Positions 6,925-15,734 of a stretch of DNA of 64,000 bases are shown here, piece after piece. Both the position numbers and the translations under genes were made by a program. Location of the stretch: NCBI RefSeq assembly GCF_011022235.1, contig NZ_JAAIYP010000042.1, positions 124,001-188,000 of the forward strand, read 5' to 3'. The DNA comes from Magnetospirillum aberrantis SpK. GTDB taxonomy: Bacteria > Pseudomonadota > Alphaproteobacteria > Rhodospirillales > Magnetospirillaceae. The notes under the pieces were generated by a model. The model ran no database searches. It saw nothing but the letters and a program-made list of their open reading frames with translations, and was not told the origin of the DNA. The first letter of the stretch is position 1. Every line of letters begins with the position of its first letter.

Positions 6925-7806
6925 CTATCTCGTCAGCCAGGGCGACTTGGCCATATGGGCGCGGACGGCGCGTTCGACCTCGGGATCGTCGGCCAGGATT
7001 CGCGCCAGTCCCCGGTTCAGCGGGTTGCTTTGGCGCGGGTCGAGCACGCGCAGGAAAACCACGGGCTTACCGTCGCGGTCCTTGAGCGGTGCGCGTTCGC
7101 TTACCGCGTCCTCGACGTCGAAGGTGATGCCGGGCGCCACGGGCGTGGCCGCCGCCGGTCCCATGCGCACGGAACGGGCGTCGGCGGCCAGACGCTGGCG
7201 GGTCGTCGTCGGCAGTTGCTCGGGTCCACTTTCGAACCGTTGCCGGATCGAATCGCCCCGGACCACGCCGGCCAACTCGATCAGATAGCTGGCCCAATAG
7301 GCGTCCTCGCGTTGGCTTTCGGTGGTGATGGGGGCACCGCCGTTGGTCGCCATCCAGGTGGCGCCGTGCAAAATACCTTGTTCGGCGGCCCGACGGACCA
7401 GCCGGCGCCCTTCCTCGCCGCCCAACAGCCCGCCATAGGTGCTGAGGGCGACCGTCTCGCCGGCCATGGCGGCGGCACGCAGGGCGGCGAAGGCGTCGTC
7501 CGGCGTCAAGGCCCCCGCCGGCAGGGGGGAACCGCCGACGGCCGCCGACAGGCTTGCCAGCGCCAGCGCGGTCTGTGCCGGCGCCCATTCCGCCGCCGCC
7601 GGAGACCGGCAGGCGGCGATCACGGCACCGTAATCCTGGGTCAGGGTTTGGTGCATGTGAAAGGCCTTGAGGCAGCGGTAATGATCCGGGGTCAGCCAGT
7701 CGGCCGGCAATTTCCCCCTTTCCGCCGCCCCGCGCCAGTGGTCGTCGGTGGTGCGGCAGCCGGCCAGGGCGGCCACGCAGAGGGCCAGGACGGTCAGAAT
7801 CTTCAT
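6925..7806 (-). CDS. Lipoprotein with Sel1-like helical repeats, paralogue of 5082-5921
   Basis: Start ATG 7806, preceded by AGGGAAAACGGAC, gives 293 residues. The signal peptide ends in the lipobox LAGC (Cys17). Shared blocks with the AT-rich paralogue run along the whole mature protein (HYRCLKAFHMHQ, WAPAQTALALA, EEGRRLVRRAAEQG, DAYWASYLIELAG, AAATPVAPGI). The central region resembles short Sel1/TPR helical pairs. Codon use here matches the GC-rich genome, so this is probably the resident copy. A longer open frame upstream to 8379 lacks a signal and overlaps the divergent gene, so it was not used. Function is unknown. Confidence 0.75.
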   Translation of the reverse strand: MKILTVLALCVAALAGCRTTDDHWRGAAERGKLPADWLTPDHYRCLKAFHMHQTLTQDYGAVIAACRSPAAAEWAPAQTALALASLSAAVGGSPLPAGALTPDDAFAALRAAAMAGETVALSTYGGLLGGEEGRRLVRRAAEQGILHGATWMATNGGAPITTESQREDAYWASYLIELAGVVRGDSIRQRFESGPEQLPTTTRQRLAADARSVRMGPAAATPVAPGITFDVEDAVSERAPLKDRDGKPVVFLRVLDPRQSNPLNRGLARILADDPEVERAVRAHMAKSPWLTR

Positions 7807-7820
7807 GTCCGTTTTCCCTG

Positions 7821-8348
7821 ATGGAAAGTGGAATGGCCGGATATTCGATCGAAAGCATGTTTGCGGGCAAGGACAAGAACGACAACAATCAAGGGAACTC
7901 ACAGATTTTGGTTGTCCCCCCTGGCCTGCTGGCGGAGGGATCGTTACGGAGTGCTGGCGGCATGGTGAAAGGATTGCTGATGCTGATGGTCGCGAGCGAA
8001 ACCCTCTATTTGTCGAACCATGCCTGGATGGTCTCGGTCGGTCGTGATCGTTGGAGTATCTTTGACGGATTGGTGGCGGTGGCCTTGGGACTGGCGGTTT
8101 TGCTGGCCTGTTTCGCTTTGGGTTGGATTTGTCCGGTGGTTTTGGCGGTGGTTGCCGCAGGTCATGGCGCCGTGCGGGCATGGGGGCCGGCACGCCTTCG
8201 CGAACGCTTTTTCGCCAACCATATTTTTTGGCGCTCGCGGGCCAGGCTGAGTGCCGCCCTGATCGTGGTGGGGTGGTTGGTGTTGCGTCTGGGGGTGCCG
8301 CGTCCGGCGCTGGACCCGGTGCTCGCCGACATTTTGTTACCGTTCTGA
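7821..8348 (+). CDS. Membrane protein of unknown function
   Basis: Up to 175 residues. The ATG at 7962 (MVKGLLMLMV) has GGAG 10 nt upstream and would remove 47 N-terminal residues with little hydrophobic character, so it may be the true start. Three hydrophobic segments are visible: around GGMVKGLLMLMVASE, LVAVALGLAVLLACFALGWICPVVLAVVAA, and LSAALIVVGWLVLRLG. No motif suggests a function. It is divergent from the lipoprotein at 6925-7806, with only 14 bp between the outermost starts. A 339-bp non-coding stretch follows. Confidence 0.5.
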   Translation: MESGMAGYSIESMFAGKDKNDNNQGNSQILVVPPGLLAEGSLRSAGGMVKGLLMLMVASETLYLSNHAWMVSVGRDRWSIFDGLVAVALGLAVLLACFALGWICPVVLAVVAAGHGAVRAWGPARLRERFFANHIFWRSRARLSAALIVVGWLVLRLGVPRPALDPVLADILLPF

Positions 8349-8687
8349 ACGCACAGGGACGATGGGGCTGACAAGGCACACAAAAGCGTCGCGGTTCTCC
8401 CGGTATGAAGATGGCGGCTCACCCGTCATGGTGTTTCGCCACAAATAGCGAAAATTTTATGTTTTAATTATCGCGCATCATAGAAACATGCCGTGGATAA
8501 TGTAGAAATATGGAATTGCGTCGGCGACGATGTTTCATCGTCGCAACAGGCCAGAGCCACTAACTTCGGTGGAAGTTGTCAAACTAACGTCAATCGTAGT
8601 TGAAGCGGGGCGGCGTTGCTCGGAAAAAGAAAAAGGAGACGGTGGAAAGCCGTCCCCTTGTAAGAAATATTGTTTGGAAACAGCGTG
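8349..8687. other. Non-coding gap with AT-rich segment and hairpin
   Basis: No convincing gene is visible. Bases about 8448-8515 are conspicuously AT-rich. A perfect hairpin GCGACGATG (8524-8532), loop TTT, CATCGTCGC (8536-8544) follows, without a T-run on either strand. The right end holds the gshB terminator. An open frame at 8530-8826 runs through the terminator and antisense to gshB and is not believable. Confidence 0.6.
8624..8658 (-). terminator. Rho-independent terminator of gshB
   Basis: On the minus strand an 8-bp stem GGGGACGG / CCGTCTCC (one G-T pair, loop CTTTCCA) is followed by TTTTTCTTTTT, about 30 bp after the gshB stop. It ends the rsmI-yraN-BON-gshB transcript. Confidence 0.9.
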
Positions 8688-9653
8688 TTACGCTGTCGGC
8701 ACCCGCTCGAAGGCGGCGCGGCGCAATTCGATGGCGTCCCAAATCTGGGCCTCGATGCAGACGTCGTCGAAGCGGTCGATTTCCTGGATACCGGTGGGCG
8801 AGGTGACGTTGATCTCGGTAAGATAGTTGCCGATGACGTCGATGCCGACGAACACCAGGCCCCGCTCGCGCAAGGTCGGGCCGATGGCGTCGCAGATTTC
8901 GCGGTCGCGCGCCGTCAGCTTGGCCTTCATGGCTTGGCCGCCCACATGCATGTTGGACCGTGCCTCGCCGCTGGCCGGGACGCGGTTGACGGCGCCGGCC
9001 GCCTTGCCGTCCACCAGGATGATACGCTTGTCGCCCAGCCGCACCTCGGGCAGATAGGCCTGAACGATCACCGGCTCGCGGTAAAGCTGGGTGAACAATT
9101 CCAAAAGCGAGTTCAGGTTCTCGTCGTCGGGGGTGACGTGAAACACCCCGGCGCCGCCGTTGCCGAACAGCGGCTTAAGCACGATGTCCTTGTATTCCTT
9201 GCGGAATTCCAGAACCTGCTGGCGGTCGGCGGTGATCAGGGTCGGCGGCATCAAGCCTTCGAAATGGGTCACCAACAGCTTTTCCGGGGCGTTGCGCACA
9301 TGAACCGGATCATTCACCACCAGGGTCTTGGGGTGGATGTGTTCCAACAGATGGGTGGCGGTGATATAGGCCATGTCGAAGGGCGGGTCCTGGCGCATCA
9401 GCACCACGTCCATGGTGGCCAGATCGACCAGCTGTTCGTCGCCCAAGGTGAAATGGTTGCCCGGTTCGCGCCGGACCGCCAACGGCCGCACGCGGGCGAA
9501 CACCCGGCCGTTCTTCAGCGCCAGGGCGCTGGGCAGATAATGAAACAGCGCGTGGCCCCGGCGCTGGCCCTCGAGGGCCAGGGCGAAGGTGGAATCGGCG
9601 TTGATGTTGACGGTCTCGATGGGGTCCATCTGGATGGCGACGGCAAGGCTCAC
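8688..9653 (-). CDS. gshB: Glutathione synthetase
   Basis: This cytoplasmic ATP-grasp enzyme joins gamma-glutamylcysteine and glycine to make glutathione. The 321-residue length and motifs fit: [17 protein letters not shown] at the N-terminus, [14 protein letters not shown], the ATP-grasp stretch [15 protein letters not shown], and [14 protein letters not shown] near the end. The start is a GTG at 9653, seven bases after AAGGAG; the next ATG lies inside the conserved QMDPI motif and is too late. It is the last gene of a minus-strand run after the BON lipoprotein and has its own terminator. Confidence 0.96.
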   Translation of the reverse strand: MSLAVAIQMDPIETVNINADSTFALALEGQRRGHALFHYLPSALALKNGRVFARVRPLAVRREPGNHFTLGDEQLVDLATMDVVLMRQDPPFDMAYITATHLLEHIHPKTLVVNDPVHVRNAPEKLLVTHFEGLMPPTLITADRQQVLEFRKEYKDIVLKPLFGNGGAGVFHVTPDDENLNSLLELFTQLYREPVIVQAYLPEVRLGDKRIILVDGKAAGAVNRVPASGEARSNMHVGGQAMKAKLTARDREICDAIGPTLRERGLVFVGIDVIGNYLTEINVTSPTGIQEIDRFDDVCIEAQIWDAIELRRAAFERVPTA

Positions 9654-9694
9654 CGCGATTCTCCTTCGGCCGGGGGCGGGTGGGGGGATGGGGC

Positions 9695-10306
9695 TCAGGA
9701 ACCGTTGCGGCGCGGGTCGTTCTTCAGCCGCACGTAATTGACCACGCCGCGCACGCCGGAAATGTCGCGGGCATAGGCCAGCACCCGTTCCAACTCGGCG
9801 TCGCTTTGGGCGATACCCATCAGATAGATCACCGCCTCGTTGACGTCGACGGTGTAGTTGATGTTGCGGATTTCCTTGTCGAACAAAAGGGCCGTCTTCA
9901 TCTTCTGCGAGATGGCGACATCGCGGGCGTAATCGCCGAAACCCGAATCGCCGCTGTCGATCTTGATCTCGTTGATCACCTCGCGCACGCCGGCCGGTTG
10001 CCAGGCCAGCCGCACCGCCTCGACGCGGGCATCGGGGGTGGGTACCGTTCCGGTCAACAGCACGCGGCCTTCCTTGATGGTCAAGGTGACCTGACGGTAC
10101 ATGTCGACATCTTTCTGGAACCACAGGTGGTTGATCTCGGCGCGGATCTTCACGTCGTCGACCGCGCCTTCCAGGCCGCGTTCCTCGGAAGCGGCGGTGG
10201 CGGTGGTGGCGCCGGCGCCGATCACCATGCCGGCACAGCCCGACAGCAATCCGGCGACGGCAAGAACGAAGGCGGTGGTGACGGCGGGTCGAAGCATCTT
10301 AGCCAT
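9695..10306 (-). CDS. Lipoprotein with two BON domains
   Basis: The 203-residue product has a lipoprotein signal ending in LLSGC (Cys24). Two BON domains follow, roughly 50-120 and 125-195, marked by [21 protein letters not shown] and [24 protein letters not shown] proteins of the OsmY/DolP type sit in the periplasm or at the outer membrane, bind phospholipid and support envelope integrity. The gene lies between yraN and gshB on the minus strand, 41 bp before gshB. That matches a place I recall for such genes in alphaproteobacteria. Confidence 0.88.
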   Translation of the reverse strand: MAKMLRPAVTTAFVLAVAGLLSGCAGMVIGAGATTATAASEERGLEGAVDDVKIRAEINHLWFQKDVDMYRQVTLTIKEGRVLLTGTVPTPDARVEAVRLAWQPAGVREVINEIKIDSGDSGFGDYARDVAISQKMKTALLFDKEIRNINYTVDVNEAVIYLMGIAQSDAELERVLAYARDISGVRGVVNYVRLKNDPRRNGS

Positions 10307-10369
10307 GGGATCCTCGGGTTCGAACGCGGGATGGGCGCCCTTGACTGTAGCGGCGGCACCGTGGGTGCC

Positions 10370-10735
10370 TCAAGCTTCCATGCGCCATGCGTCGGAAATG
10401 TGGCGAGGAAACCGCCCCGGCGCCACCAACACCACGTCGAAGCGCACGGCGCACCCGGCCAAGTCGCTTCGGCCGGCCAGGAACGCCTGGGCGGCACGGC
10501 GATAGCGCTCCTGTTGACTGGGGGTGATGGCGGCGGCGGCATTTTCCAGGCTGGCCCGCGCCTTGACCTCGACCAGGGCCAGCACCGCCCCGCGCCGGAC
10601 GATCAGGTCCACCTCGCCCGCCCCGCGCCCGCGCCCGATGGCGAAGCCGCGGGCCAGTACCCGGTATCCCTTGAGCCGCAACAGCCATGCCGCCAGCGTC
10701 TCGGCGCGGCGGCCGCGCTTCGCCCGCCGGTTCAT
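10370..10735 (-). CDS. YraN/UPF0102 family putative endonuclease
   Basis: The 121-residue protein has the restriction-endonuclease-like core of the UPF0102 family: AETLAAWLLRLKGYRVLAR, then GAGEVDLIVRRGAVLALVEVKAR, where the Asp and the Glu-Val-Lys form the presumed metal site. The cellular role of the family is unsettled. The ATG at 10735 overlaps the TGA of rsmI (ATGA), so the two are translationally coupled, as is common for yraN and rsmI. Confidence 0.92.
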   Translation of the reverse strand: MNRRAKRGRRAETLAAWLLRLKGYRVLARGFAIGRGRGAGEVDLIVRRGAVLALVEVKARASLENAAAAITPSQQERYRRAAQAFLAGRSDLAGCAVRFDVVLVAPGRFPRHISDAWRMEA

Positions 10736-11676
10736 TCGGTCTGGCCGGCGGTCTGGCCGGCGCGGGCCAGCTTCAAGGCCCGGGCATAGATCTCGCGGCG
10801 GGGGTGGCCGGTTTCGGCGGCGATCAGGGCGGCGGCGTCCTTGACGCTGGCCCCGGCGGCCATCTCGGCCAAAAGCCGGGTGTCCATGTCCTCGGGCGAG
10901 ACGTCGGCATCGGCGTCGGGCGGACCGACCACCACCACCACCTCGCCCTTGGGCGGTGCGTCGGCATAGCGGTTGGCCAGGGCGAACAAGGTGTCGCGCG
11001 CCACCTCTTCGTGCAGCTTGGTCAGTTCGCGGGCCACCGCCGCCGGCCGGTTGCCCAACACCGCCTCCATGTCGGCCAGCGACTCGCCCAGGCGGTTGGG
11101 TGATTCGAAGAACACCAGCGTCGCCGGCACCATTGCCAGTTCGCGCAACGCCTGACGGCGGGCATGCGCCTTGTTGGGCAGGAAGCCGGCGAACAGGAAA
11201 CGGTCGTTGGGCAAGCCCGACAATTGCAGCGCGGTCAGCGGCGCCGAGGCGCCGGGCAGGGCGGTGACCGGGATGTCTTCGGCGACACAGGCCCGCACCA
11301 GCCGATAACCGGGATCGGACACCAAAGGCGTGCCGGCGTCGGACACCAGCGCCACCACCGCCCCGTCCTTGAGCCGGGCGAGCAGTCGCGGCCGGGCCTG
11401 TTCGGCATTGTGCTCGTGATAGGGGACCAGCGGCCGGTCCAGGCCCAGCCGGGTCATCAGCTTGCCGGTGACCCGGCTGTCCTCGCACGCCACCAGATCG
11501 GCGGCGGCCAGTACCTCGACCGCGCGATAGGTGATGTCGCCCATGTTGCCGATGGGGGTGGCGACCAGATAAAGACCCGGCGCCGGTTTACTTCCCCGGC
11601 GGGGCAGTCTACCCTCGGGGCCTTCGTTTCCCCGTTCGTTGGAGGCTTCCGGTGCGTCTTGTCGCGGCCTTGCCAT
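10732..11676 (-). CDS. rsmI: 16S rRNA 2'-O-ribose C1402 methyltransferase RsmI
   Basis: This SAM-dependent tetrapyrrole-methylase-fold enzyme modifies C1402 of 16S rRNA. Diagnostic stretches are GLYLVATPIGNMGDITYRA, ACEDSRVTG, ALVSDAGTPLVSDPG, ALPGASAPLTALQLSG and the KGEVVVVV segment. From ATG 11676 the protein has 314 residues. AAGG lies nine bases upstream of it, while the next ATG upstream (11760) adds 28 poorly structured residues. Either start overlaps the 5' end of the divergent lipoprotein gene at 11652. Confidence 0.93.
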   Translation of the reverse strand: MARPRQDAPEASNERGNEGPEGRLPRRGSKPAPGLYLVATPIGNMGDITYRAVEVLAAADLVACEDSRVTGKLMTRLGLDRPLVPYHEHNAEQARPRLLARLKDGAVVALVSDAGTPLVSDPGYRLVRACVAEDIPVTALPGASAPLTALQLSGLPNDRFLFAGFLPNKAHARRQALRELAMVPATLVFFESPNRLGESLADMEAVLGNRPAAVARELTKLHEEVARDTLFALANRYADAPPKGEVVVVVGPPDADADVSPEDMDTRLLAEMAAGASVKDAAALIAAETGHPRREIYARALKLARAGQTAGQTE

Positions 11677-12977
11677 TGATCGCTGCCTTGTTGGTAAGCG
11701 GATGTCAGCAAGCAGACTTACCACCGTGGATGGCCGGAACCAAGCCGGCACCGGTGTCACAAGAGGTTCGGCCCCAGGTGGTGCCGCCGGCTCCCCTGCC
11801 CGCCGCGCCCCAGGTGCCGGTGACCGTCGAACCGGTGGCGCCGGCTTTCGGCGGCGGCGCCATGTCGGCCTATGGCACCCGTCTGGCCGACAAGGACGAG
11901 GTGCGGGCCGCGTTGCTGGTGCCGCTGTCGGGGCCGCAGGCCGGGTTGGGCCAGGCCATGTCCAACGCCGCGCAGCTGGCGTTGTTCGAGGTGGCCGACG
12001 AACGCTTCAACCTGATTCCGTTGGACACCAAGGGCACCGCCGAAGGCGCCGCCGCCGCCGCCCAGCAGGCGGTGGCCCAGGGCGCCGACATCGTGCTCGG
12101 TCCGCTGTTCTCGCCCGAGGTCAAGGCGGTGGCGCCGCTGGCGCGCGAACATGGCCTGCCGGTGCTGGCCTTCACCACCGACCGCACCGTTCTCGGCGAC
12201 GGCGTCTATACTTTGGGCTTCCTGCCGGGATCACAGGTCAACCGCGTGATCGGCTATGCCCGAGCTCAGGGCAAGGAACGCTTCGCCCTGTTGGCGCGTT
12301 CCGACGATTACGGCCGTGCCGTCGCCGACGCCTTCCGCGCCGCCGTGCCGGCCCAGGGCGGCCGGGTGGTCAAGGTGGAATATTACGACCCTCATGCCGC
12401 CGATCTGACCAGCGCGGTGCGGCGCCTCACCGATGCCGACCAGCGCGGCCGGGGCAAGGGCAACGAAACCAACCAGGCCACCGGCCCGGTGCCGTTCGAC
12501 GCGGTGCTGATTCCCGACGACGGTTCGCGGCTGCGGCAACTGGCGTCGCTGGTCACCTATTTCGACGCCGACCCGGCCAAGGTGGCGTTCCTGGGCACCT
12601 TGCTGTGGGACGACCCGCGCCTGTCCAACGAACCGTCGCTGCAAGGCGGCGTCTATCCGGCGGCGCCGGCCGCCGCGCACCAGGATTTCGAGGCGCGCTA
12701 TGGCCGGGCCTTTGGCGCCCTGCCCGGCCGCGTCGGCGGCATCGCCTCGATCGCCTATGACGCCACGGCGCTGGCGGCCATCCTGGCGCGCCAGGCCATG
12801 GGCGACTATTCCCCGCAATCGCTGACCAATCCGGTGGGCTTCGCCGGCGTTGACGGGGTGTTCCGGCTGTCGCCCGACGGCACCTCGGAACGGGCCTTGG
12901 CGGTGCGTCAGATCACCGCCTCGGGCCCGCGCGAGATCAGCCCGGCCCCTAATTCCTTCGTGACGCCGGGGATGTAA
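11652..12977 (+). CDS. LpoA-like penicillin-binding-protein activator lipoprotein
   Basis: This 441-residue lipoprotein starts with a GTG at 11652, six bases after GGAGG, and has the lipobox LVSGC (Cys18). A proline-rich stretch (about 25-65) leads to a periplasmic-binding-protein type I fold, like the C-terminal domain of LpoA. Visible blocks are ALLVPLSGPQAGLGQAM, GADIVLGPLFSPEVKAVAPLA, PVLAFTTD and KVAFLGTLLW. LpoA activates peptidoglycan synthase PBP1a from the outer membrane. The N-terminal TPR domain of E. coli LpoA is missing, as is usual in alphaproteobacteria. Its first 25 bases overlap the divergent rsmI. Confidence 0.85.
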   Translation: MRLVAALPLIAALLVSGCQQADLPPWMAGTKPAPVSQEVRPQVVPPAPLPAAPQVPVTVEPVAPAFGGGAMSAYGTRLADKDEVRAALLVPLSGPQAGLGQAMSNAAQLALFEVADERFNLIPLDTKGTAEGAAAAAQQAVAQGADIVLGPLFSPEVKAVAPLAREHGLPVLAFTTDRTVLGDGVYTLGFLPGSQVNRVIGYARAQGKERFALLARSDDYGRAVADAFRAAVPAQGGRVVKVEYYDPHAADLTSAVRRLTDADQRGRGKGNETNQATGPVPFDAVLIPDDGSRLRQLASLVTYFDADPAKVAFLGTLLWDDPRLSNEPSLQGGVYPAAPAAAHQDFEARYGRAFGALPGRVGGIASIAYDATALAAILARQAMGDYSPQSLTNPVGFAGVDGVFRLSPDGTSERALAVRQITASGPREISPAPNSFVTPGM

Positions 12978-13014
12978 TACTAACGGCCATCAGTGTTGAT
13001 TTGTCTCTGTTGGC

Positions 13015-13066
13015 TTGCCGCCATTGCGGCGGTGGCCAAGCGGCTGGAAGCCGCGCCCGGCGAGGG
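13015..13066 (+). repeat. Structured two-hairpin repeat, copy B
   Basis: Stem 1 is GCCGCC (13017-13022), loop ATTGC, GGCGGT (13028-13033, one G-T pair). GGCCAAG follows at 13034-13040. Stem 2 is CGGCT (13041-13045), loop GGA, AGCCG (13049-13053). The tail CGCCCGGCGAGGG occupies 13054-13066. Linker, loop and tail equal those of copies A and C while the stems differ. A further 9-bp hairpin (13073-13099) separates it from the convergent hemW stop. Confidence 0.8.
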
Positions 13067-13113
13067 CGAGTACAGCGGTCAGTTTTATATTGACCGCTGG
13101 TACAAAGGGACCT

Positions 13114-14268
13114 TCAGGTCAGGATTTCCGCCGTCAGGGCGTTCAGGACCAGCATGCCGGCCGGGGTCGCCTTGATCCCGGCCGCGCTTTTTTCCAGGAA
13201 GCCGCCGGTCACCATGCGGGCCACGCCGCCGGCATCCAGCACATCCCACAGGGATTGGCCGGAAACCGCGGCGAAGGTTTCGGCGGCGATGCCGTCCACC
13301 AGCCGCAGCCCCATCATCACCAGTTCCTCGGCCCGGATGGCGGGGTCCAGTTCCTCGGCTTCCTGGGTGGCGTGGCCGTTTTCCTCGACCCGTTTCAGCC
13401 AGATGTCGGCGGCGCGGTGTTGGCGGGTGGCGGTGTTGTTCAGCCGGCCATGGGCGCCGGGGCCGATTCCCACATAGTCGCCCCCCAGCCAATAGGTCAG
13501 GTTGTGGCGGCATTCGGCACCCGGCCGGGCGTGGTTCGACACCTCATAGGCCGGCAGGCCGGCGGCGGCGGTCAGGTCGCGGGTGATCTCGAACATCTCG
13601 GCCTGCTGGTCCTCGGGCGGCAGGACGAAATCGCCGCGGGCGTGGGCCGGGGCGAAGGCGGTGCCGTCCTCGATGGTCAGCTGGTACATGGACAGGTGGT
13701 CGCCGGCCAGGGTCAGGGCGCGGCCAAGTTCGTCGCGCCAGCTTTCCGGCGTCTGACCGGGGCGGGCGTAGATCAGGTCGAAGGAAAAGCGCCCGAACAC
13801 CTTTGCCGCCAGCTCCAGGGCGGCCAACGCCTCGGCCGCGTCGTGGCGGCGCCCCAGGAAACGCAGGTCGGTGTCGTTCAATGCCTGCACCCCCAGCGAC
13901 AGCCGGTTGATGCCGGCGGCGCGGAAGTCGCGGAAGCGCCCGGCCTCGACGGTCGAGGGGTTGGCCTCCAGCGTCACCTCAAGGTCGGCGGCCGTCGGCC
14001 ACAGCGCCGCCACCCGCTCGACCAGGGCGGCGGCGGTGGCCGGGTCCATCAGGCTGGGGGTGCCGCCACCGAAGAAGATGCTTGTGACCTCGGTCATAGG
14101 CTTGCGGGCGGCGAAATGACCCAGTTCACGCAACAGCGCGGCCCGCCAGCGCGGCTGGTCGATGCTGGCCGCCGCGTGGCTGTTGAAGTCGCAATAGGGG
14201 CACTTCGACAGGCAGAACGGCCAGTGGATGTAAATGCCGAAGCCGGGACTTCTCAGCGTTGGAAGCAC
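13114..14268 (-). CDS. hemW: HemW-type radical SAM heme chaperone
   Basis: HemW resembles oxygen-independent coproporphyrinogen oxidase but acts as a heme-binding chaperone. The radical SAM cluster motif [10 protein letters not shown] lies near residue 15 after [28 protein letters not shown] and [12 protein letters not shown] follow, and the C-terminal HemN-like domain includes [19 protein letters not shown]. The only start before the motif is a GTG at 14268. It overlaps the end of rdgB by 16 bp and gives 384 residues, the usual length. It is the last gene of rph-rdgB-hemW, an arrangement common in alphaproteobacteria. Confidence 0.93.
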   Translation of the reverse strand: MLPTLRSPGFGIYIHWPFCLSKCPYCDFNSHAAASIDQPRWRAALLRELGHFAARKPMTEVTSIFFGGGTPSLMDPATAAALVERVAALWPTAADLEVTLEANPSTVEAGRFRDFRAAGINRLSLGVQALNDTDLRFLGRRHDAAEALAALELAAKVFGRFSFDLIYARPGQTPESWRDELGRALTLAGDHLSMYQLTIEDGTAFAPAHARGDFVLPPEDQQAEMFEITRDLTAAAGLPAYEVSNHARPGAECRHNLTYWLGGDYVGIGPGAHGRLNNTATRQHRAADIWLKRVEENGHATQEAEELDPAIRAEELVMMGLRLVDGIAAETFAAVSGQSLWDVLDAGGVARMVTGGFLEKSAAGIKATPAGMLVLNALTAEILT

Positions 14269-14852
14269 GCCGCCACCAATTTGTGGAAGGCGTCGGCGCG
14301 GTGGCTCATCTCGTGCTTTTTCGCCGGTTCCATCTCGCCGAAGGTGACGGTGTGGCCCTGGGGCTGGAACATGGGGTCGTAGCCGAAGCCCTGGGCGCCG
14401 CGCGGCGGCCACACCATCTCGCCCTCGACCACGCCCTCGAAGGTCTCGCACACGCCGTCGGGCCAGGCCAGGGCCAGGGCGCAGACGAAGCGGCCGCGCC
14501 GGTCCGGGCTGTCGCCCATGCGGTCGTTGACCAGGGCCATGGCGGCGGCGAAGTCCTTGCCCGGTCCCGCCCAGCGGGCGGAATAGATGCCGGGGTCGCC
14601 ACCCAGGCAATCGACCGCCAGACCGGAATCGTCGGCCAGCGCCGGCAGGTTCGCGGCCTTGGCGGCGGCATGGGCCTTGAGTTCGGCGTTGGCGACGAAG
14701 GTGGTTCCCGTTTCCTCGGGTTCGTCCAGGCCAAGCGCGCCGGCCGACACCACCTCGACCCCGAAGGGCGCCAGAAGCTCGCCGATCTCGCGCACCTTGC
14801 CGGAATTGTGGCTGGCGATGACCAGCCGGCCGTCGCTGAACTTGCGGCTCAT
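14253..14852 (-). CDS. rdgB: dITP/XTP pyrophosphatase RdgB
   Basis: This house-cleaning enzyme hydrolyses dITP, ITP and XTP to monophosphates and keeps deaminated purines out of nucleic acids. The Ham1 family signatures are present: [12 protein letters not shown] near the N-terminus, [35 protein letters not shown] and EMSHRADAF. The length of 199 residues is normal. The ATG at 14852 overlaps the TGA of rph (ATGA). The last 16 bases overlap hemW, so all three genes are coupled. Confidence 0.96.
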   Translation of the reverse strand: MSRKFSDGRLVIASHNSGKVREIGELLAPFGVEVVSAGALGLDEPEETGTTFVANAELKAHAAAKAANLPALADDSGLAVDCLGGDPGIYSARWAGPGKDFAAAMALVNDRMGDSPDRRGRFVCALALAWPDGVCETFEGVVEGEMVWPPRGAQGFGYDPMFQPQGHTVTFGEMEPAKKHEMSHRADAFHKLVAACFQR

Positions 14853-15568
14853 TCCAGCCCCAACGCCTTCTTTTGCGCGGTCACCAATTCGGCCACGCCC
14901 TTTTCCGCCAATTGCAGCAGGGTCTGGAACTGGTCGCGGGTGAAGGGACGTTCCTCGGCGGTGCCCTGAACCTCGACGATGCCGCCCAGACCGGTCAGCA
15001 CGAAGTTGGAATCGGCCTGGGCCGACGAATCCTCGGCGTAGTCCAGGTCCAGAACCGCCTGACCCTCGTAGATGCCGCAGGACACGGCGGCGAGGTGGTC
15101 GATCAGCGGGACGGCGCTCAGCTTGCCGGCCTCGACCAGTTTCTGGAACGCCAGATGCAGCGCCACGTAGGCGCCGGTGATCGAGGCGGTGCGGGTGCCG
15201 CCATCGGCCTGGAGCACGTCGCAATCGACCTTGATCTGCATCTCGCCCATGGCGGCAAGGTCGGTGACGGCGCGCAAGGAGCGGCCGATCAGCCGCTGGA
15301 TTTCCTGGGTGCGGCCCGATTGCTTGCCCTTTGCGGCTTCACGATCCGTGCGCGAATGGGTCGAACGCGGCAGCATGCCGTATTCGGCGGTGACCCAGCC
15401 CTTGCCGGAATTGCGCAGAAAGGACGGCACCCTTTCCTCGACGGACGCGGTGCACAGGACGTGGGTGTCGCCGAAACGCGCCAGGCACGAGCCCTCGGCG
15501 TATTTGGCGAAGCCCGGTTCCAGGGAAATGGCGCGAAGCTGGTCGAAGGCGCGGCCGGAAGGTCTCAT
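14849..15568 (-). CDS. rph: Ribonuclease PH
   Basis: RNase PH is a phosphate-dependent 3'-5' exoribonuclease that trims tRNA 3' ends. The 239-residue length and motifs fit: [63 protein letters not shown], and [19 protein letters not shown]. The ATG at 15568 is the first gene of the minus-strand rph-rdgB-hemW run. It is divergent from hrcA with 166 bp between the starts, which must hold promoters for both directions. Confidence 0.96.
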   Translation of the reverse strand: MRPSGRAFDQLRAISLEPGFAKYAEGSCLARFGDTHVLCTASVEERVPSFLRNSGKGWVTAEYGMLPRSTHSRTDREAAKGKQSGRTQEIQRLIGRSLRAVTDLAAMGEMQIKVDCDVLQADGGTRTASITGAYVALHLAFQKLVEAGKLSAVPLIDHLAAVSCGIYEGQAVLDLDYAEDSSAQADSNFVLTGLGGIVEVQGTAEERPFTRDQFQTLLQLAEKGVAELVTAQKKALGLE

Positions 15569-15674
15569 GACGGCGGGTCTCTGTCTGCGTGGGAAATCGG
15601 GGCGAACCCTAGCCTTTTGCGTGATCCGCGTCCACTCTCCTGCCTGGCCTCTTTCCCGGTTTTCCGCCCCCGAG

Positions 15675-15703
15675 TTGACGACCCCGCCCCCGCTCACTAG
15701 ATT
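15675..15703 (+). promoter_or_regulatory. Sigma70-type promoter for hrcA-grpE
   Basis: TTGACG (15675-15680) and TAGATT (15698-15703) are separated by 17 bp, 31 bp upstream of the hrcA ATG. No CIRCE inverted repeat (TTAGCACTC with GAGTGCTAA) is visible, so hrcA does not look autoregulated by CIRCE here. Confidence 0.65.
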
Positions 15704-15734
15704 CCGTCGCGCGGATTGATTGGAACCAAAGCCC

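Noticed and set aside
5944-7821. A 625-codon + strand frame through the envelope-gene patch
   Set aside because: It is rich in Gly, Gln, Arg and His with no motif, and runs antisense to three minus-strand genes that have signal peptides and good starts.
8530-8826. Open frame following gene 7821-8348
   Set aside because: It crosses the gshB terminator and continues antisense into gshB, with no recognisable product.
10315-10345. GGTTCGAA-like tRNA T-arm sequence
   Set aside because: No acceptor or anticodon arms fit around it, and the free gap between the flanking genes is only 63 bp.
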